From assembly GCF_022549695.1 (NCBI RefSeq), contig NZ_JAKZGS010000004.1, positions 295,756-359,755 of the forward strand: DNA of 64,000 nucleotides, read 5' to 3'. The translations under genes and the position numbers were made by a program. Below, piece by piece: positions 7,400 through 15,104 of this stretch; within the stretch, counting starts at the first letter, position 1, and the number at the start of each line of letters is the position of its first letter. The notes beneath the pieces are model-generated. The model saw only the letters and a program-made list of their open reading frames with translations, had not been told where the DNA came from and did not search any database. Source of the stretch: Belliella calami. GTDB lineage: Bacteria > Bacteroidota > Bacteroidia > Cytophagales > Cyclobacteriaceae.

Positions 7400-8389
7400 T
7401 TACACCAAGCTATGTGCTACTAGATATTCTGCAATTTGCACGGCATTGGTAGCAGCACCTTTTCTAAGGTTGTCAGCCACGATCCACATATTGAGCGTGT
7501 TAGCTTGAGATTCATCTCTTCTAAGACGACCTACAAATACTTCGTCTTTTTTGTGGGCTGTCAATGGCATCGGGTACACATTGTTAGCAGGATCATCCTG
7601 AACGATGATTCCAGGCGCTGAAGCAAGTAAAGCTTTTACTTCTTCCAAGTCGAAATCCTTGTGGAATTCCACGTTGACAGCTTCTGAGTGACCGCCCATT
7701 GTAGGGATTCTGACAGTGGTTGCAGTGACTTGAATGTTATTGTCATTGAAGATTTTCTTAGTCTCGTTGATCATCTTCATCTCTTCTTTGGTGTAGCCAT
7801 TTGGTTGGAATACATCAATATGAGGAAGCACATTCAGATCAATTTTATGAGGATATACCATTTCAGCCTTTTCACCAGCACGCTCAGCCATCATTTGATC
7901 TACTGCAGCTTTTCCAGTGCCAGTCACAGACTGATAAGTGGATACTACAATTCTTTTGATGCCATATTTAGCTCTCAAAGGCTCCAAAGCTAAGACCATT
8001 TGTATGGTAGAGCAATTTGGGTTTGCGATGATTCTGTCATCAATGCGAAGATCTTTTGCGTTGATTTCAGGCACAACAAGTTTTTTGGTAGGATCCATTC
8101 TCCATGCAGAGGAGTTGTCAATTACGATTGTACCTGCCTCTGCAAACAATGGTGCCCACTCTTTGGAAGTATCACCTCCAGCCGAAAAAATAGCGATGTC
8201 AGGCTTCTCAGAAACTGCCTGTTTGAGTCCAATTATAGTGTACTCTTTACCCTTGAAAGTCATTTTCTTTCCTGCTGATCTTTCACTTGCGACCAAGAGT
8301 AATTCGTCAAATTGGAAATCGTGCTCTGCCAGCACTTCTAGGATTTCTGAGCCTACCAATCCGGTAGCTCCTACAACGGCTAGTTTCAT
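7400..8389 (-). CDS. asd: aspartate-semialdehyde dehydrogenase
   Basis: Asd reduces aspartyl phosphate to aspartate semialdehyde with NADPH, at the branch point to lysine/diaminopimelate, threonine and methionine. The 329 residues start with the NADP-binding Gly-Ala-Thr-Gly-Leu-Val-Gly motif (residues 7-13). The catalytic cysteine is in Asn-Pro-Asn-Cys-Ser-Thr-Ile-Gln near residue 126. The later part carries Arg-Ile-Pro-Thr-Met-Gly-Gly-His-Ser, with the substrate-binding Arg and the catalytic His. Length and ends fit the family. It precedes the methyltransferase gene by a single base. Together with dapF near 60.4 kb it supplies meso-diaminopimelate for peptidoglycan. Confidence 0.97.
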   Translation of the reverse strand: MKLAVVGATGLVGSEILEVLAEHDFQFDELLLVASERSAGKKMTFKGKEYTIIGLKQAVSEKPDIAIFSAGGDTSKEWAPLFAEAGTIVIDNSSAWRMDPTKKLVVPEINAKDLRIDDRIIANPNCSTIQMVLALEPLRAKYGIKRIVVSTYQSVTGTGKAAVDQMMAERAGEKAEMVYPHKIDLNVLPHIDVFQPNGYTKEEMKMINETKKIFNDNNIQVTATTVRIPTMGGHSEAVNVEFHKDFDLEEVKALLASAPGIIVQDDPANNVYPMPLTAHKKDEVFVGRLRRDESQANTLNMWIVADNLRKGAATNAVQIAEYLVAHSLV

Positions 8390-8421
8390 TTTAATAGTTT
8401 TTGATTGTTTGAAATGAACCG

Positions 8422-8429
8422 CAAAGGTA
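8422..8429 (-). promoter_or_regulatory. possible -7 promoter element of asd
   Basis: On the minus strand this reads TACCTTTG, matching TAnnTTTG, 33 bases before the asd start. A TTTTG lies upstream but only about 13 bases away, closer than the usual 17-23, so the full promoter is not ideal. Confidence 0.35.
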
Positions 8430-8576
8430 AGGTAAGTATTTTCAAAATGAACCTTTGATGCGGTGATAATTGCTTTAACATCAAATATATGTTAGAAGGT
8501 TTACCGATTTTAAAATTAAATTGATTTAAACGTTTATTTTCCAAACATATTAAGGTTGATTTCTTATTTTTAGTCC

Positions 8577-11500
8577 ATGAAGATCCTTCTTTTTGTATGG
8601 GGTTTCATTGCTTTTTCCATACTAGGCTGTAGTTTTTTCAAACAAGCCGAAACTTTTGCTCAAAATCAGGATTTTGAAAGCAGTTTTAATATAGTAAATC
8701 ATCCTGATGAATTTTTGCCATTATGGTCTGCTAATGAGATCAGAAGTACTTCTTCTAGGGTTTTCCAAGCCAATGGTCAAGGAAGAAACAATTCTAGGGC
8801 ATTGGCAGTGCAGCCGATTGCCAGTTTTGATGGTGTAATTTATAGTCAAATCAATCTAATGGATTTGGTGGAGCCAAAAATTGCATTTTTTGCAAAAACG
8901 AACCAAAATGGATCAGGAAATAGACCTGTGGAAGTTTTTGTTTCCTTTTCGCACGATCAAATTCAATTTACTGAAGCCATTCAGGTCGGGAATGATGATA
9001 CTTTTAGCAATCAGCAGACAGAGTACAACCTTTATGAAATGTTTATTCCAGATCTATTTTGGAACGAAGAGAATGTCTATTTGAAGTTTGAAGTAAAATT
9101 TGGTCAAGGCTCAGGTTCAGCAGCAAGATTTTTTATGGATGATTTTGGCGTTTTTTCAGGAGATGAACAAGTAGATCCCATTCGGGTAGTTGAGACCTTG
9201 GTCTTAGATCCATTTAGGGTGAAAATTAATTTTGATAGAGAGATTCAGGTTTTTGACAAAGCCAAAGCAAGTCTTCAAGGGTTGGAAATATTGTCAATAG
9301 ATTTTCCAGATGATTCTTCGGCGATTATTCACACTGCCTCTGAGGTTCCAATCCAAGTTCTACAACTTTCATTGGAAAATATTTTTGAAAAGAATGGGGT
9401 CTTGACAGAAGAAGTTAATGTATCGGTTGACAATACCAAAATTCAAATAGGTGAAATCCTTGTTGAAAACCCCAACTCTTTAGTCATTAGATTCAGCCAA
9501 AATTACTTAAGTTCAGATGTGAGTCAGACATCAAAGTTTTTGGTAAATGGTGCGAATCCTTCGGATATTTCTCTGAATGAAGATGGATTCAGTATTAAGC
9601 TAAGCTTATCCAATGGGTTACTTCTCAGTCAAATGGTGAAGATCGAAACGCAGGCTTTCCTAAACACAAATCAAGAGCTTGGACTTCCCCAAACCCGTGA
9701 GTTTGTTTACATAGATGAAATTGAGACCATCTTTGCAAAAAATCAAAATCGGATTTCAATCGTCAGTTTTCTGGAATTGGATTTTGAGTCATTTGATTTT
9801 AATGATTTTTCGATAATCGACGGAGAATTTATTTTTTCCGAATGGGAAATTTCCGATGGTAGAAAAGTCTTTGATTTGCTGTCCGATAGCCCATTTGAAG
9901 AAGGAATAACATATACACTTCGAATTCCTTCAAGAAAAACATTGCGAGGGAAACAGTTGAATGGATCGTATAGGGATTTTGTATGGGATGCCACTCCACC
10001 AGAGGTAGTGAGAGTGGATGGAATAAGTTCCAGAGAAATAGTACTTGTATTTTCTGAGCCTTTGGATCCTATTTTTGCAATGATTCTTAGCTTTTACAAA
10101 ATCAATGGAAGAGAACCAATGGAAGCGCAAATCCAAGGAAATGGAAATTCGATGATCTTAAAATGGGATTTTGATTTTGAAGAGAACAGGATATATGTAT
10201 TAGGAATAGAAGGCGTAGCAGATTTTGCAGGCAACGTGATTAGTAAGACTGATTTTGCTTTTACGTTTGAATCTCCAAAGAAGTTAGCCTTCAAAAATCT
10301 AATCATCAATGAAATCATGCCAGCCCCACGCGCTGGAAACTCTTTGCCAAATGTCGAATATATAGAAATCTACAACCCAAGTTCAGATCCAATTGCTTTG
10401 GGCGGTTTTCAATTGGCCAATTCAAGGAGAACTACAACAATTCCTTCTGAGGTGATTCTACCAGATCAATATATAATCCTATGCCCTCGGACTCAGGTGA
10501 ATCAATTTTCAAGGTTTGGGAGGGTAATAGGTTTAACTAACTGGCCCACATTATTGAATTCGGCAGATCAAGTCAAATTGTATGACAATGAGGGGATAAT
10601 TATAGACAGTTTGAACTATACCACTGCAAACTTTGGCGGTAGTTCTTTTGCTTCTGGTGGTTACAGTTTAGAAATTGTTAATCCTTTTATAAAATGTAAT
10701 TTGATCGGCAATTTGAAAACATCTATTGCGACCGAAAGGGGAACACCTGGAAAAATAAATTCCTTATTTGACGAAACACCTGATAGAAGCACACCTGTTT
10801 TGTTGAATGCAAGCGTACTTTCGACAAATCAAGTACTTTTATTTTTTTCCAAAAGCCTAAGTCCCGATTTGTCAAATTTAGATTTTATAATAAACCCTCC
10901 CCTTTCAACAATTAATATCGAATTGGATCCGGAGCAAAATTCATTGTTATTGACTTTTGATCAAATAATCCAAGAAGGAACCCAGTACTTGATAGTTGTA
11001 AATGGCTTGCGTGACTGTATTGGTAATTTAATCAAAGAAGGTGAAAATGCAGCATTTTTCACAATCCCATCCTTGGCAGCTTCAGGTGATGTTATAATCA
11101 ATGAGGTGTTATTCAATGCAAATACAGGGGGGCCAAAATTCGTAGAAATATATAATCAATCCGAAAAGTTTATAAACTTGAAAGATTGGAAATTGGCGAA
11201 TTTGAATACATCTAATGAGATAGATAACAGGCGAATCGTTTCAAGTGAAGATTTGATTATTGAGCCAGGAGGCTTTTTGGTATTCACTACAGATGTGGAT
11301 CGGCTGAGCTCTGACTACCCTAAAGGGGTCAGGGAGAATTTTGAATTGGTCAGTACACTGCCAAGTTATCCGCAGTCATCGGGAAATGTGGTTTGGCTTG
11401 ATCCAATTGAGGAAATCGTAGAGATCTTCTCCTATTCTGAAAGAATGCATCATAGATTGTTGAAAGAAGTTAGAGGAGTTTCCCTAGAGCGCTTGTCGGC

Positions 11501-11924
11501 ATTAGAGCTTGTGGAAAACCCCAATAACTGGAAATCTGCGTCTGCATCAGTAGGTTTTGCGACTCCTGGATACAAGAATTCAAATGTTTTTGAGGAAATA
11601 GATTCATTTGGGATTGAGATTCAACCAAAGGTATTTGTACCTGATGCAGCAGGAGAGCAAAATTTCACACAGATTTCTTATAAAGTGGACCAAGCTGGGG
11701 ATTTGGCAACTATGAGGATTTATTCCATTAATGGACAATTGATTAGAGAAATCTGTCAAAATGAGATTTGGGGATCTTCAGGTTTTTATACTTGGGACGG
11801 TACAGATTCCAATAGTCGGAAAGTTCGACCTGGATATTACATCCTTGTTGTGGATTTATTTGATTTGGAAGGAAATGTTACTCAAATCAAAAAAACAATC
11901 GTGGTTGGAGCTAAAATCCAATAA
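8577..11924 (+). CDS. large exported lamin-tail-domain surface protein
   Basis: This 1115-residue protein starts with a hydrophobic signal (a cysteine in Leu-Gly-Cys-Ser-Phe near residue 18, with a possible Sec site at Phe-Ala-Gln later). It continues with a long run of Ig-like/SbsA-type beta modules. Two lamin-tail domains follow, about residues 575-690 (Ile-Ile-Asn-Glu-Ile-Met-Pro, Glu-Tyr-Ile-Glu-Ile-Tyr-Asn) and 838-945 (Ile-Ile-Asn-Glu-Val-Leu-Phe, Phe-Val-Glu-Ile-Tyr-Asn). The last 80 residues resemble the FlgD-like/gliding C-terminal module (Ile-Tyr-Ser-Ile-Asn-Gly-Gln-Leu, Tyr-Thr-Trp-Asp-Gly-Thr). Lamin-tail proteins in Bacteroidetes are often linked to extracellular nucleases or surface structures, but no nuclease domain is seen. 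A cell-surface or matrix role is inferred. Confidence 0.8.
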   Translation: MKILLFVWGFIAFSILGCSFFKQAETFAQNQDFESSFNIVNHPDEFLPLWSANEIRSTSSRVFQANGQGRNNSRALAVQPIASFDGVIYSQINLMDLVEPKIAFFAKTNQNGSGNRPVEVFVSFSHDQIQFTEAIQVGNDDTFSNQQTEYNLYEMFIPDLFWNEENVYLKFEVKFGQGSGSAARFFMDDFGVFSGDEQVDPIRVVETLVLDPFRVKINFDREIQVFDKAKASLQGLEILSIDFPDDSSAIIHTASEVPIQVLQLSLENIFEKNGVLTEEVNVSVDNTKIQIGEILVENPNSLVIRFSQNYLSSDVSQTSKFLVNGANPSDISLNEDGFSIKLSLSNGLLLSQMVKIETQAFLNTNQELGLPQTREFVYIDEIETIFAKNQNRISIVSFLELDFESFDFNDFSIIDGEFIFSEWEISDGRKVFDLLSDSPFEEGITYTLRIPSRKTLRGKQLNGSYRDFVWDATPPEVVRVDGISSREIVLVFSEPLDPIFAMILSFYKINGREPMEAQIQGNGNSMILKWDFDFEENRIYVLGIEGVADFAGNVISKTDFAFTFESPKKLAFKNLIINEIMPAPRAGNSLPNVEYIEIYNPSSDPIALGGFQLANSRRTTTIPSEVILPDQYIILCPRTQVNQFSRFGRVIGLTNWPTLLNSADQVKLYDNEGIIIDSLNYTTANFGGSSFASGGYSLEIVNPFIKCNLIGNLKTSIATERGTPGKINSLFDETPDRSTPVLLNASVLSTNQVLLFFSKSLSPDLSNLDFIINPPLSTINIELDPEQNSLLLTFDQIIQEGTQYLIVVNGLRDCIGNLIKEGENAAFFTIPSLAASGDVIINEVLFNANTGGPKFVEIYNQSEKFINLKDWKLANLNTSNEIDNRRIVSSEDLIIEPGGFLVFTTDVDRLSSDYPKGVRENFELVSTLPSYPQSSGNVVWLDPIEEIVEIFSYSERMHHRLLKEVRGVSLERLSALELVENPNNWKSASASVGFATPGYKNSNVFEEIDSFGIEIQPKVFVPDAAGEQNFTQISYKVDQAGDLATMRIYSINGQLIREICQNEIWGSSGFYTWDGTDSNSRKVRPGYYILVVDLFDLEGNVTQIKKTIVVGAKIQ

Positions 11925-11987
11925 TTTTTGGATTAATATAAAATAATCTTTACATTAAAGAACCGTTAACTCAAACCCAAAAACCAA

Positions 11988-12143
11988 ATGAATCACGACA
12001 TCGTAACGCAGACGCTGAAAACCTATTTCCTCGAAAAAGGAAAGACAATCAAAGTAATCCAAAGGTATTTGAGGATAAAATACCGATTGATGATGGATGA
12101 AAAGCTGTTAGAAAAAAGGTTGCAAAATATCTCAGTAAATTAA
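11988..12143 (+). CDS. small basic protein of 51 residues, unknown function
   Basis: An ATG at 11988 opens a 51-codon frame ending with TAA at 12141-12143, followed at once by a strong intrinsic terminator. The product is lysine/arginine-rich and predicted mostly helical (Thr-Gln-Thr-Leu-Lys-Thr-Tyr-Phe-Leu near the start, Val-Ile-Gln-Arg-Tyr-Leu-Arg-Ile-Lys-Tyr-Arg in the middle). The position between a clear 3' end and a dedicated terminator suggests a real gene or a translated small RNA. No family is recognised. A weak TTTTG (about 11927) precedes it in the right region for a -33 box. Confidence 0.5.
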   Translation: MNHDIVTQTLKTYFLEKGKTIKVIQRYLRIKYRLMMDEKLLEKRLQNISVN

Positions 12144-12168
12144 AAACCGCCTAGTGCGGTTTTTTTTA
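12143..12168 (+). terminator. intrinsic terminator after the small ORF
   Basis: AAAACCGC (12143-12150) pairs with GCGGTTTT (12156-12163) around a 5-base CTAGT loop, and the T run continues to 12168. Confidence 0.85.
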
Positions 12169-12256
12169 TTTTTGATTTCAAAAAGGTAAGTGTATTTTAG
12201 GGGCTTTTAAACCCTAGGGGTATAAAAAGAGTATACCACATTTAAAACACAAAGCT

Positions 12257-12640
12257 ATGAGTCAAGACCAAAAAACTGCTTATTCTCCCGATGAATTGAA
12301 GGAGTTTGAAGAAATAATACTACAAAAACTAGGGGTAGCCAAATCGGAGTTGAACTCATTGAAGGAAACACTCAGCAAAAAAAATGACAGTGGTACTGAT
12401 TTTACAGCTTCTACATCCAAACTCTTAGAAGATGGAGCAGATACACTTGAAAGGGAAAACATGAGTCAGCTGGCTGCAAGACAGCAAAAATTCATCATCA
12501 ATCTGGAAAATGCACTCGTAAGGATCAAAAATGGCACTTATGGAGTATGTGTTGACACTGGGAAATTAATCGCTAAAGATAGGTTGAAAGCGGTTCCGCA
12601 CACAATGCATTCAATAGAAGCTAAGTTGGCAAAGAAATAA
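12257..12640 (+). CDS. DksA/TraR-like protein with degenerate zinc finger
   Basis: The 127 residues contain the C-terminal DksA/TraR segment Gly-Thr-Tyr-Gly-Val-Cys-Val-Asp-Thr-Gly-Lys-Leu-Ile (about 95-107) followed by Arg-Leu-Lys-Ala-Val-Pro. Only one of the four zinc cysteines remains: the usual C4 finger is Cys-x2-Cys and Cys-x2-Cys, and here the partners are replaced by Asp/Thr/Ala/Pro. This degeneration is common in Bacteroidetes members of the family, so the fold is probably kept without zinc. The N-terminal half is a coiled-coil-like helical region. By homology it may enter the RNA polymerase secondary channel, but whether this branch does so is not known. It ends one base before the TTG start of scpB, implying co-translation. 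Confidence 0.85.
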   Translation: MSQDQKTAYSPDELKEFEEIILQKLGVAKSELNSLKETLSKKNDSGTDFTASTSKLLEDGADTLERENMSQLAARQQKFIINLENALVRIKNGTYGVCVDTGKLIAKDRLKAVPHTMHSIEAKLAKK

Positions 12641-12641
12641 A

Positions 12642-13202
12642 TTGGATTTCTTACATAGACATATTGAAGCACTTATATTTTGTGCACCTTCTCCGATAAG
12701 TATTGATGAGATTCAGAAATGCTTGTCAGAAATGTTTGAATCAGAGGTTCCAAAAGACCATATTTTGACTGCATTGAAAGATTTGCAGTCAAAATATGAA
12801 TTTGAGGATTTTTCATTCTCTTTGGAGCAAATCGGAGGTGGGTATCAATTTTTGACCAAACCGGCTTATCAAGCTAGCATATCGATATTGCTCAAGCAGC
12901 AATCCCAAAAAAGATTATCAACTGCTCAACTTGAGACGCTTTCTATCATCGCATACAAGCAACCTGTGACCAAAACAGAAGTCGAACAAATCAGAGGAGT
13001 AAGCTGTGATTATTCAATACAGAAACTCTTGGAGAAAGAACTAGTTACCATCAAAGGAAAGTCTGAGAGTATTGGAAGGCCTATCCTATATGGTACCAGT
13101 GAGAAGTTTATGGAATATTTTGGTATCAACTCACTTTCTGATTTGCCACAGCCAAAGGACTTCACAGCAGAAGAAAATCAAATAGGCGAATCCAACGAGT
13201 AA
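12642..13202 (+). CDS. scpB: segregation and condensation protein B
   Basis: ScpB dimers bridge ScpA and SMC in the chromosome-organising condensin complex. The 186 residues show the two winged-helix domains typical of the family, with Leu-Ser-Thr-Ala-Gln-Leu-Glu-Thr-Leu-Ser-Ile-Ile-Ala-Tyr-Lys-Gln-Pro-Val-Thr (from about 92) and Ile-Arg-Gly-Val-Ser-Cys-Asp (about 118-124) as hallmarks. The start is a TTG at 12642, one base after the stop of the DksA-like gene; it restores the usual N-terminus Asp-Phe-Leu-His-Arg-His-Ile-Glu-Ala and no ATG would. The last 15 residues are acidic and probably disordered. Confidence 0.93.
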   Translation: MDFLHRHIEALIFCAPSPISIDEIQKCLSEMFESEVPKDHILTALKDLQSKYEFEDFSFSLEQIGGGYQFLTKPAYQASISILLKQQSQKRLSTAQLETLSIIAYKQPVTKTEVEQIRGVSCDYSIQKLLEKELVTIKGKSESIGRPILYGTSEKFMEYFGINSLSDLPQPKDFTAEENQIGESNE

Positions 13203-13207
13203 ATAGC

Positions 13208-13828
13208 TTATTTCACTTTAACTTCTGCATGGCATAAGATCAAATATTTTTTTCCAGAATCAACTTCTTTACACAAAACACGGGTTCTTCGTGTTTCCAA
13301 CTTTTCAAAATATCTACCTTTCATTTCGAATATAGTTCCAACTTTGATTTCCTGTAGCAATTGTATTCCTTCGATAGCAGTGTCAGGATCAAATTTCCTC
13401 AACTCCACCGCCAAGAAATAATCGGAAACAGAACTTGCTTTTGGGTTTGCCATATATCGTTTTAAATGAACCAACAATTCTAATGGGAATACCCTATTGC
13501 TCAACATGGGCGTCATTAATTTTTGGAAGGTTGATTTCCATTCTATGCCATGAGGCTTTATTTTTAAACCATATTTTGTGAATGCATGATAATGAGCAAC
13601 CTCATGGATGTAAGTAATCAGGAACTGGTAAGGATTAAGGTTATAATTTATTGTAATTGTCTGGACTTTTTTGTCACTTCTATACCTGAAGTCACCTAGC
13701 TTTGTACTTCTTTTATTTGTGATATAAAAGTTAAACGGTTTTTCCTTCCAGATGTCAAAACAATATTTTACAGCATCTTCTGGTACATGTTTTTGAAATG
13801 CTTCAAAAAAAAGCTGATCTTTATTCAT
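13208..13828 (-). CDS. SprT-like zinc metalloprotein
   Basis: This 206-residue protein carries the zinc motif His-Glu-Val-Ala-His (HExxH, about residues 93-97) in Tyr-Ile-His-Glu-Val-Ala-His-Tyr-His. A further His lies about 20 residues later in Lys-Pro-His-Gly-Ile-Glu-Trp, which is the SprT/SPRTN arrangement. SprT-like proteins are putative metalloproteases; the eukaryotic relative Spartan degrades DNA-protein crosslinks, but the bacterial substrate is unknown. No signal peptide, so cytoplasmic. It converges with scpB (5 bases apart) and its start is 37 bases from the divergent MFS start at 13866, so the two genes share a very short intergenic promoter region. Confidence 0.85.
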   Translation of the reverse strand: MNKDQLFFEAFQKHVPEDAVKYCFDIWKEKPFNFYITNKRSTKLGDFRYRSDKKVQTITINYNLNPYQFLITYIHEVAHYHAFTKYGLKIKPHGIEWKSTFQKLMTPMLSNRVFPLELLVHLKRYMANPKASSVSDYFLAVELRKFDPDTAIEGIQLLQEIKVGTIFEMKGRYFEKLETRRTRVLCKEVDSGKKYLILCHAEVKVK

Positions 13829-13865
13829 AAAGCAAATATACGCTTTGAATCAAAAGTTAAATATT

Positions 13866-15104
13866 ATGAATTCAAAATTACTCATTAGGCTCTCTCTCGT
13901 TTTTAATTATATGGTATTCGCAGTACTTCTTAATTCAGTAGGTGCTGTGATATTACAAGTTCAAAGAACTTTTGATGTCAGCAAAGCAGAAGCTTCTGTA
14001 TTGGAGGGTTTCAAAGACTTGCCAATTGCGATTTTTTCCTTCATAGTAGCATCCTTTCTTCCAAAATTAGGAATTAGAAAGGGTATGTTGATTGCTCTTT
14101 TTGCAGTAGCGGCATTGTGTTTTATGATGCCCTTGATAGCTGATGAATTTTGGTACTTCAAGCTTCTTTTTGCAATTGTGGGGATTTCATTTGCAGTGAT
14201 CAAAGTATCCGTATTTGCTACAATTGGTCTTGTGACAAACAACCCCAAAGAACATAGTAGCTTTATGAGTACCATTGAAGGGTTCTTTATGGTTGGGGTT
14301 TTGTTGGGAAATGTTTTTTTTAGCCTGTTTGTAGATGATGCTAACCCTAATTCCAGCAATTGGCTGAATATCTATTGGTACCTTGGGGCGATCACATTAC
14401 TGGCAGCATTGCTTCTGTATTTCGCCCAAATCAATGAATCAGAATCAAGGAAAAGTGATTCCAAAGCCTCGGAGGACTTTATGGAAATGCTGAGGTTGGT
14501 TGTAAAGCCGTTAGTTTTGGTGTTTGCGGCATCGGCATTTTTGTTTGTCCTCATAGAGCAGAGTTTTATGACTTGGACTCCTACTTTCTATCAAGATGTC
14601 TTACAAGTTCCCGCTAGCATGAGCATTCAGGCTGGTGCAGTCTTGGCGGGTGCTTTGGCCATTGGAAGATTATTGGCAGGTTTTATATTAAAAATGATCC
14701 ATTGGCTTACCTTTACTTTGGGTTGTATAGTTTTAGTTGGAGTTTGTGTTGTATTGACCTTACCATTGACTAGCAATCAGCCTGAAATTACCGAAACAAT
14801 TACTTGGTTCAATGCTCCATTTGTAGTTTATTTATTTCCAATATTGGGCGTCTTTTTGGCACCTATTTATCCTACGATAAACTCTGTAGTTCTGAGTGCG
14901 CTTCCTAAATATATGCAAAGCTCTATGTCAGGATTGATAGTCGTATTCTCAGCATTGGGAGGCACAACCGGTTCTATTGTAACTGGACATATATTTGAAG
15001 CGTATGGAGGAACTAATGCATTCTATTTCTCCTTATTTCCCATTACAGCACTATGTCTTGTGTTGATTTTGCTACATAGACAAGTAAGAAAACAGACCGC
15101 ATGA
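13866..15104 (+). CDS. MFS sugar transporter, probably for trehalose or a related sugar
   Basis: A 412-residue major facilitator with about 12 hydrophobic segments. The start is taken at the ATG at 13866, not an upstream TTG at 13845, because the first transmembrane helix begins directly afterwards (Leu-Leu-Ile-Arg-Leu-Ser-Leu-Val-Phe-Asn). Between helices 2 and 3 lies Phe-Leu-Pro-Lys-Leu-Gly-Ile-Arg-Lys-Gly, the MFS loop motif. Near the end it has Ala-Pro-Ile-Tyr-Pro-Thr-Ile-Asn-Ser, reminiscent of the FucP-type sugar:H+ symporters common in Bacteroidetes. Its stop overlaps the trehalase start by 4 bases (15101-15104), so a trehalose substrate is a reasonable inference. Confidence 0.85.
   Translation: MNSKLLIRLSLVFNYMVFAVLLNSVGAVILQVQRTFDVSKAEASVLEGFKDLPIAIFSFIVASFLPKLGIRKGMLIALFAVAALCFMMPLIADEFWYFKLLFAIVGISFAVIKVSVFATIGLVTNNPKEHSSFMSTIEGFFMVGVLLGNVFFSLFVDDANPNSSNWLNIYWYLGAITLLAALLLYFAQINESESRKSDSKASEDFMEMLRLVVKPLVLVFAASAFLFVLIEQSFMTWTPTFYQDVLQVPASMSIQAGAVLAGALAIGRLLAGFILKMIHWLTFTLGCIVLVGVCVVLTLPLTSNQPEITETITWFNAPFVVYLFPILGVFLAPIYPTINSVVLSALPKYMQSSMSGLIVVFSALGGTTGSIVTGHIFEAYGGTNAFYFSLFPITALCLVLILLHRQVRKQTA

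Larger units (their letters stand above)
11925..12256. other. 332-base gap with a small ORF, a terminator and the dksA-like leader
   Basis: The gap contains the small ORF 11988-12143 and its terminator (both listed). After the terminator lies a leader with a short inverted repeat, GGTATA-N7-TATACC, about 20 bases before the DksA-like start at 12257. It may be an operator, but nothing else supports it. Confidence 0.4.

Noticed and set aside
13845-13865. Upstream TTG start for the MFS transporter
   Set aside because: The ATG at 13866 directly precedes the first membrane helix; the seven extra residues are not needed.
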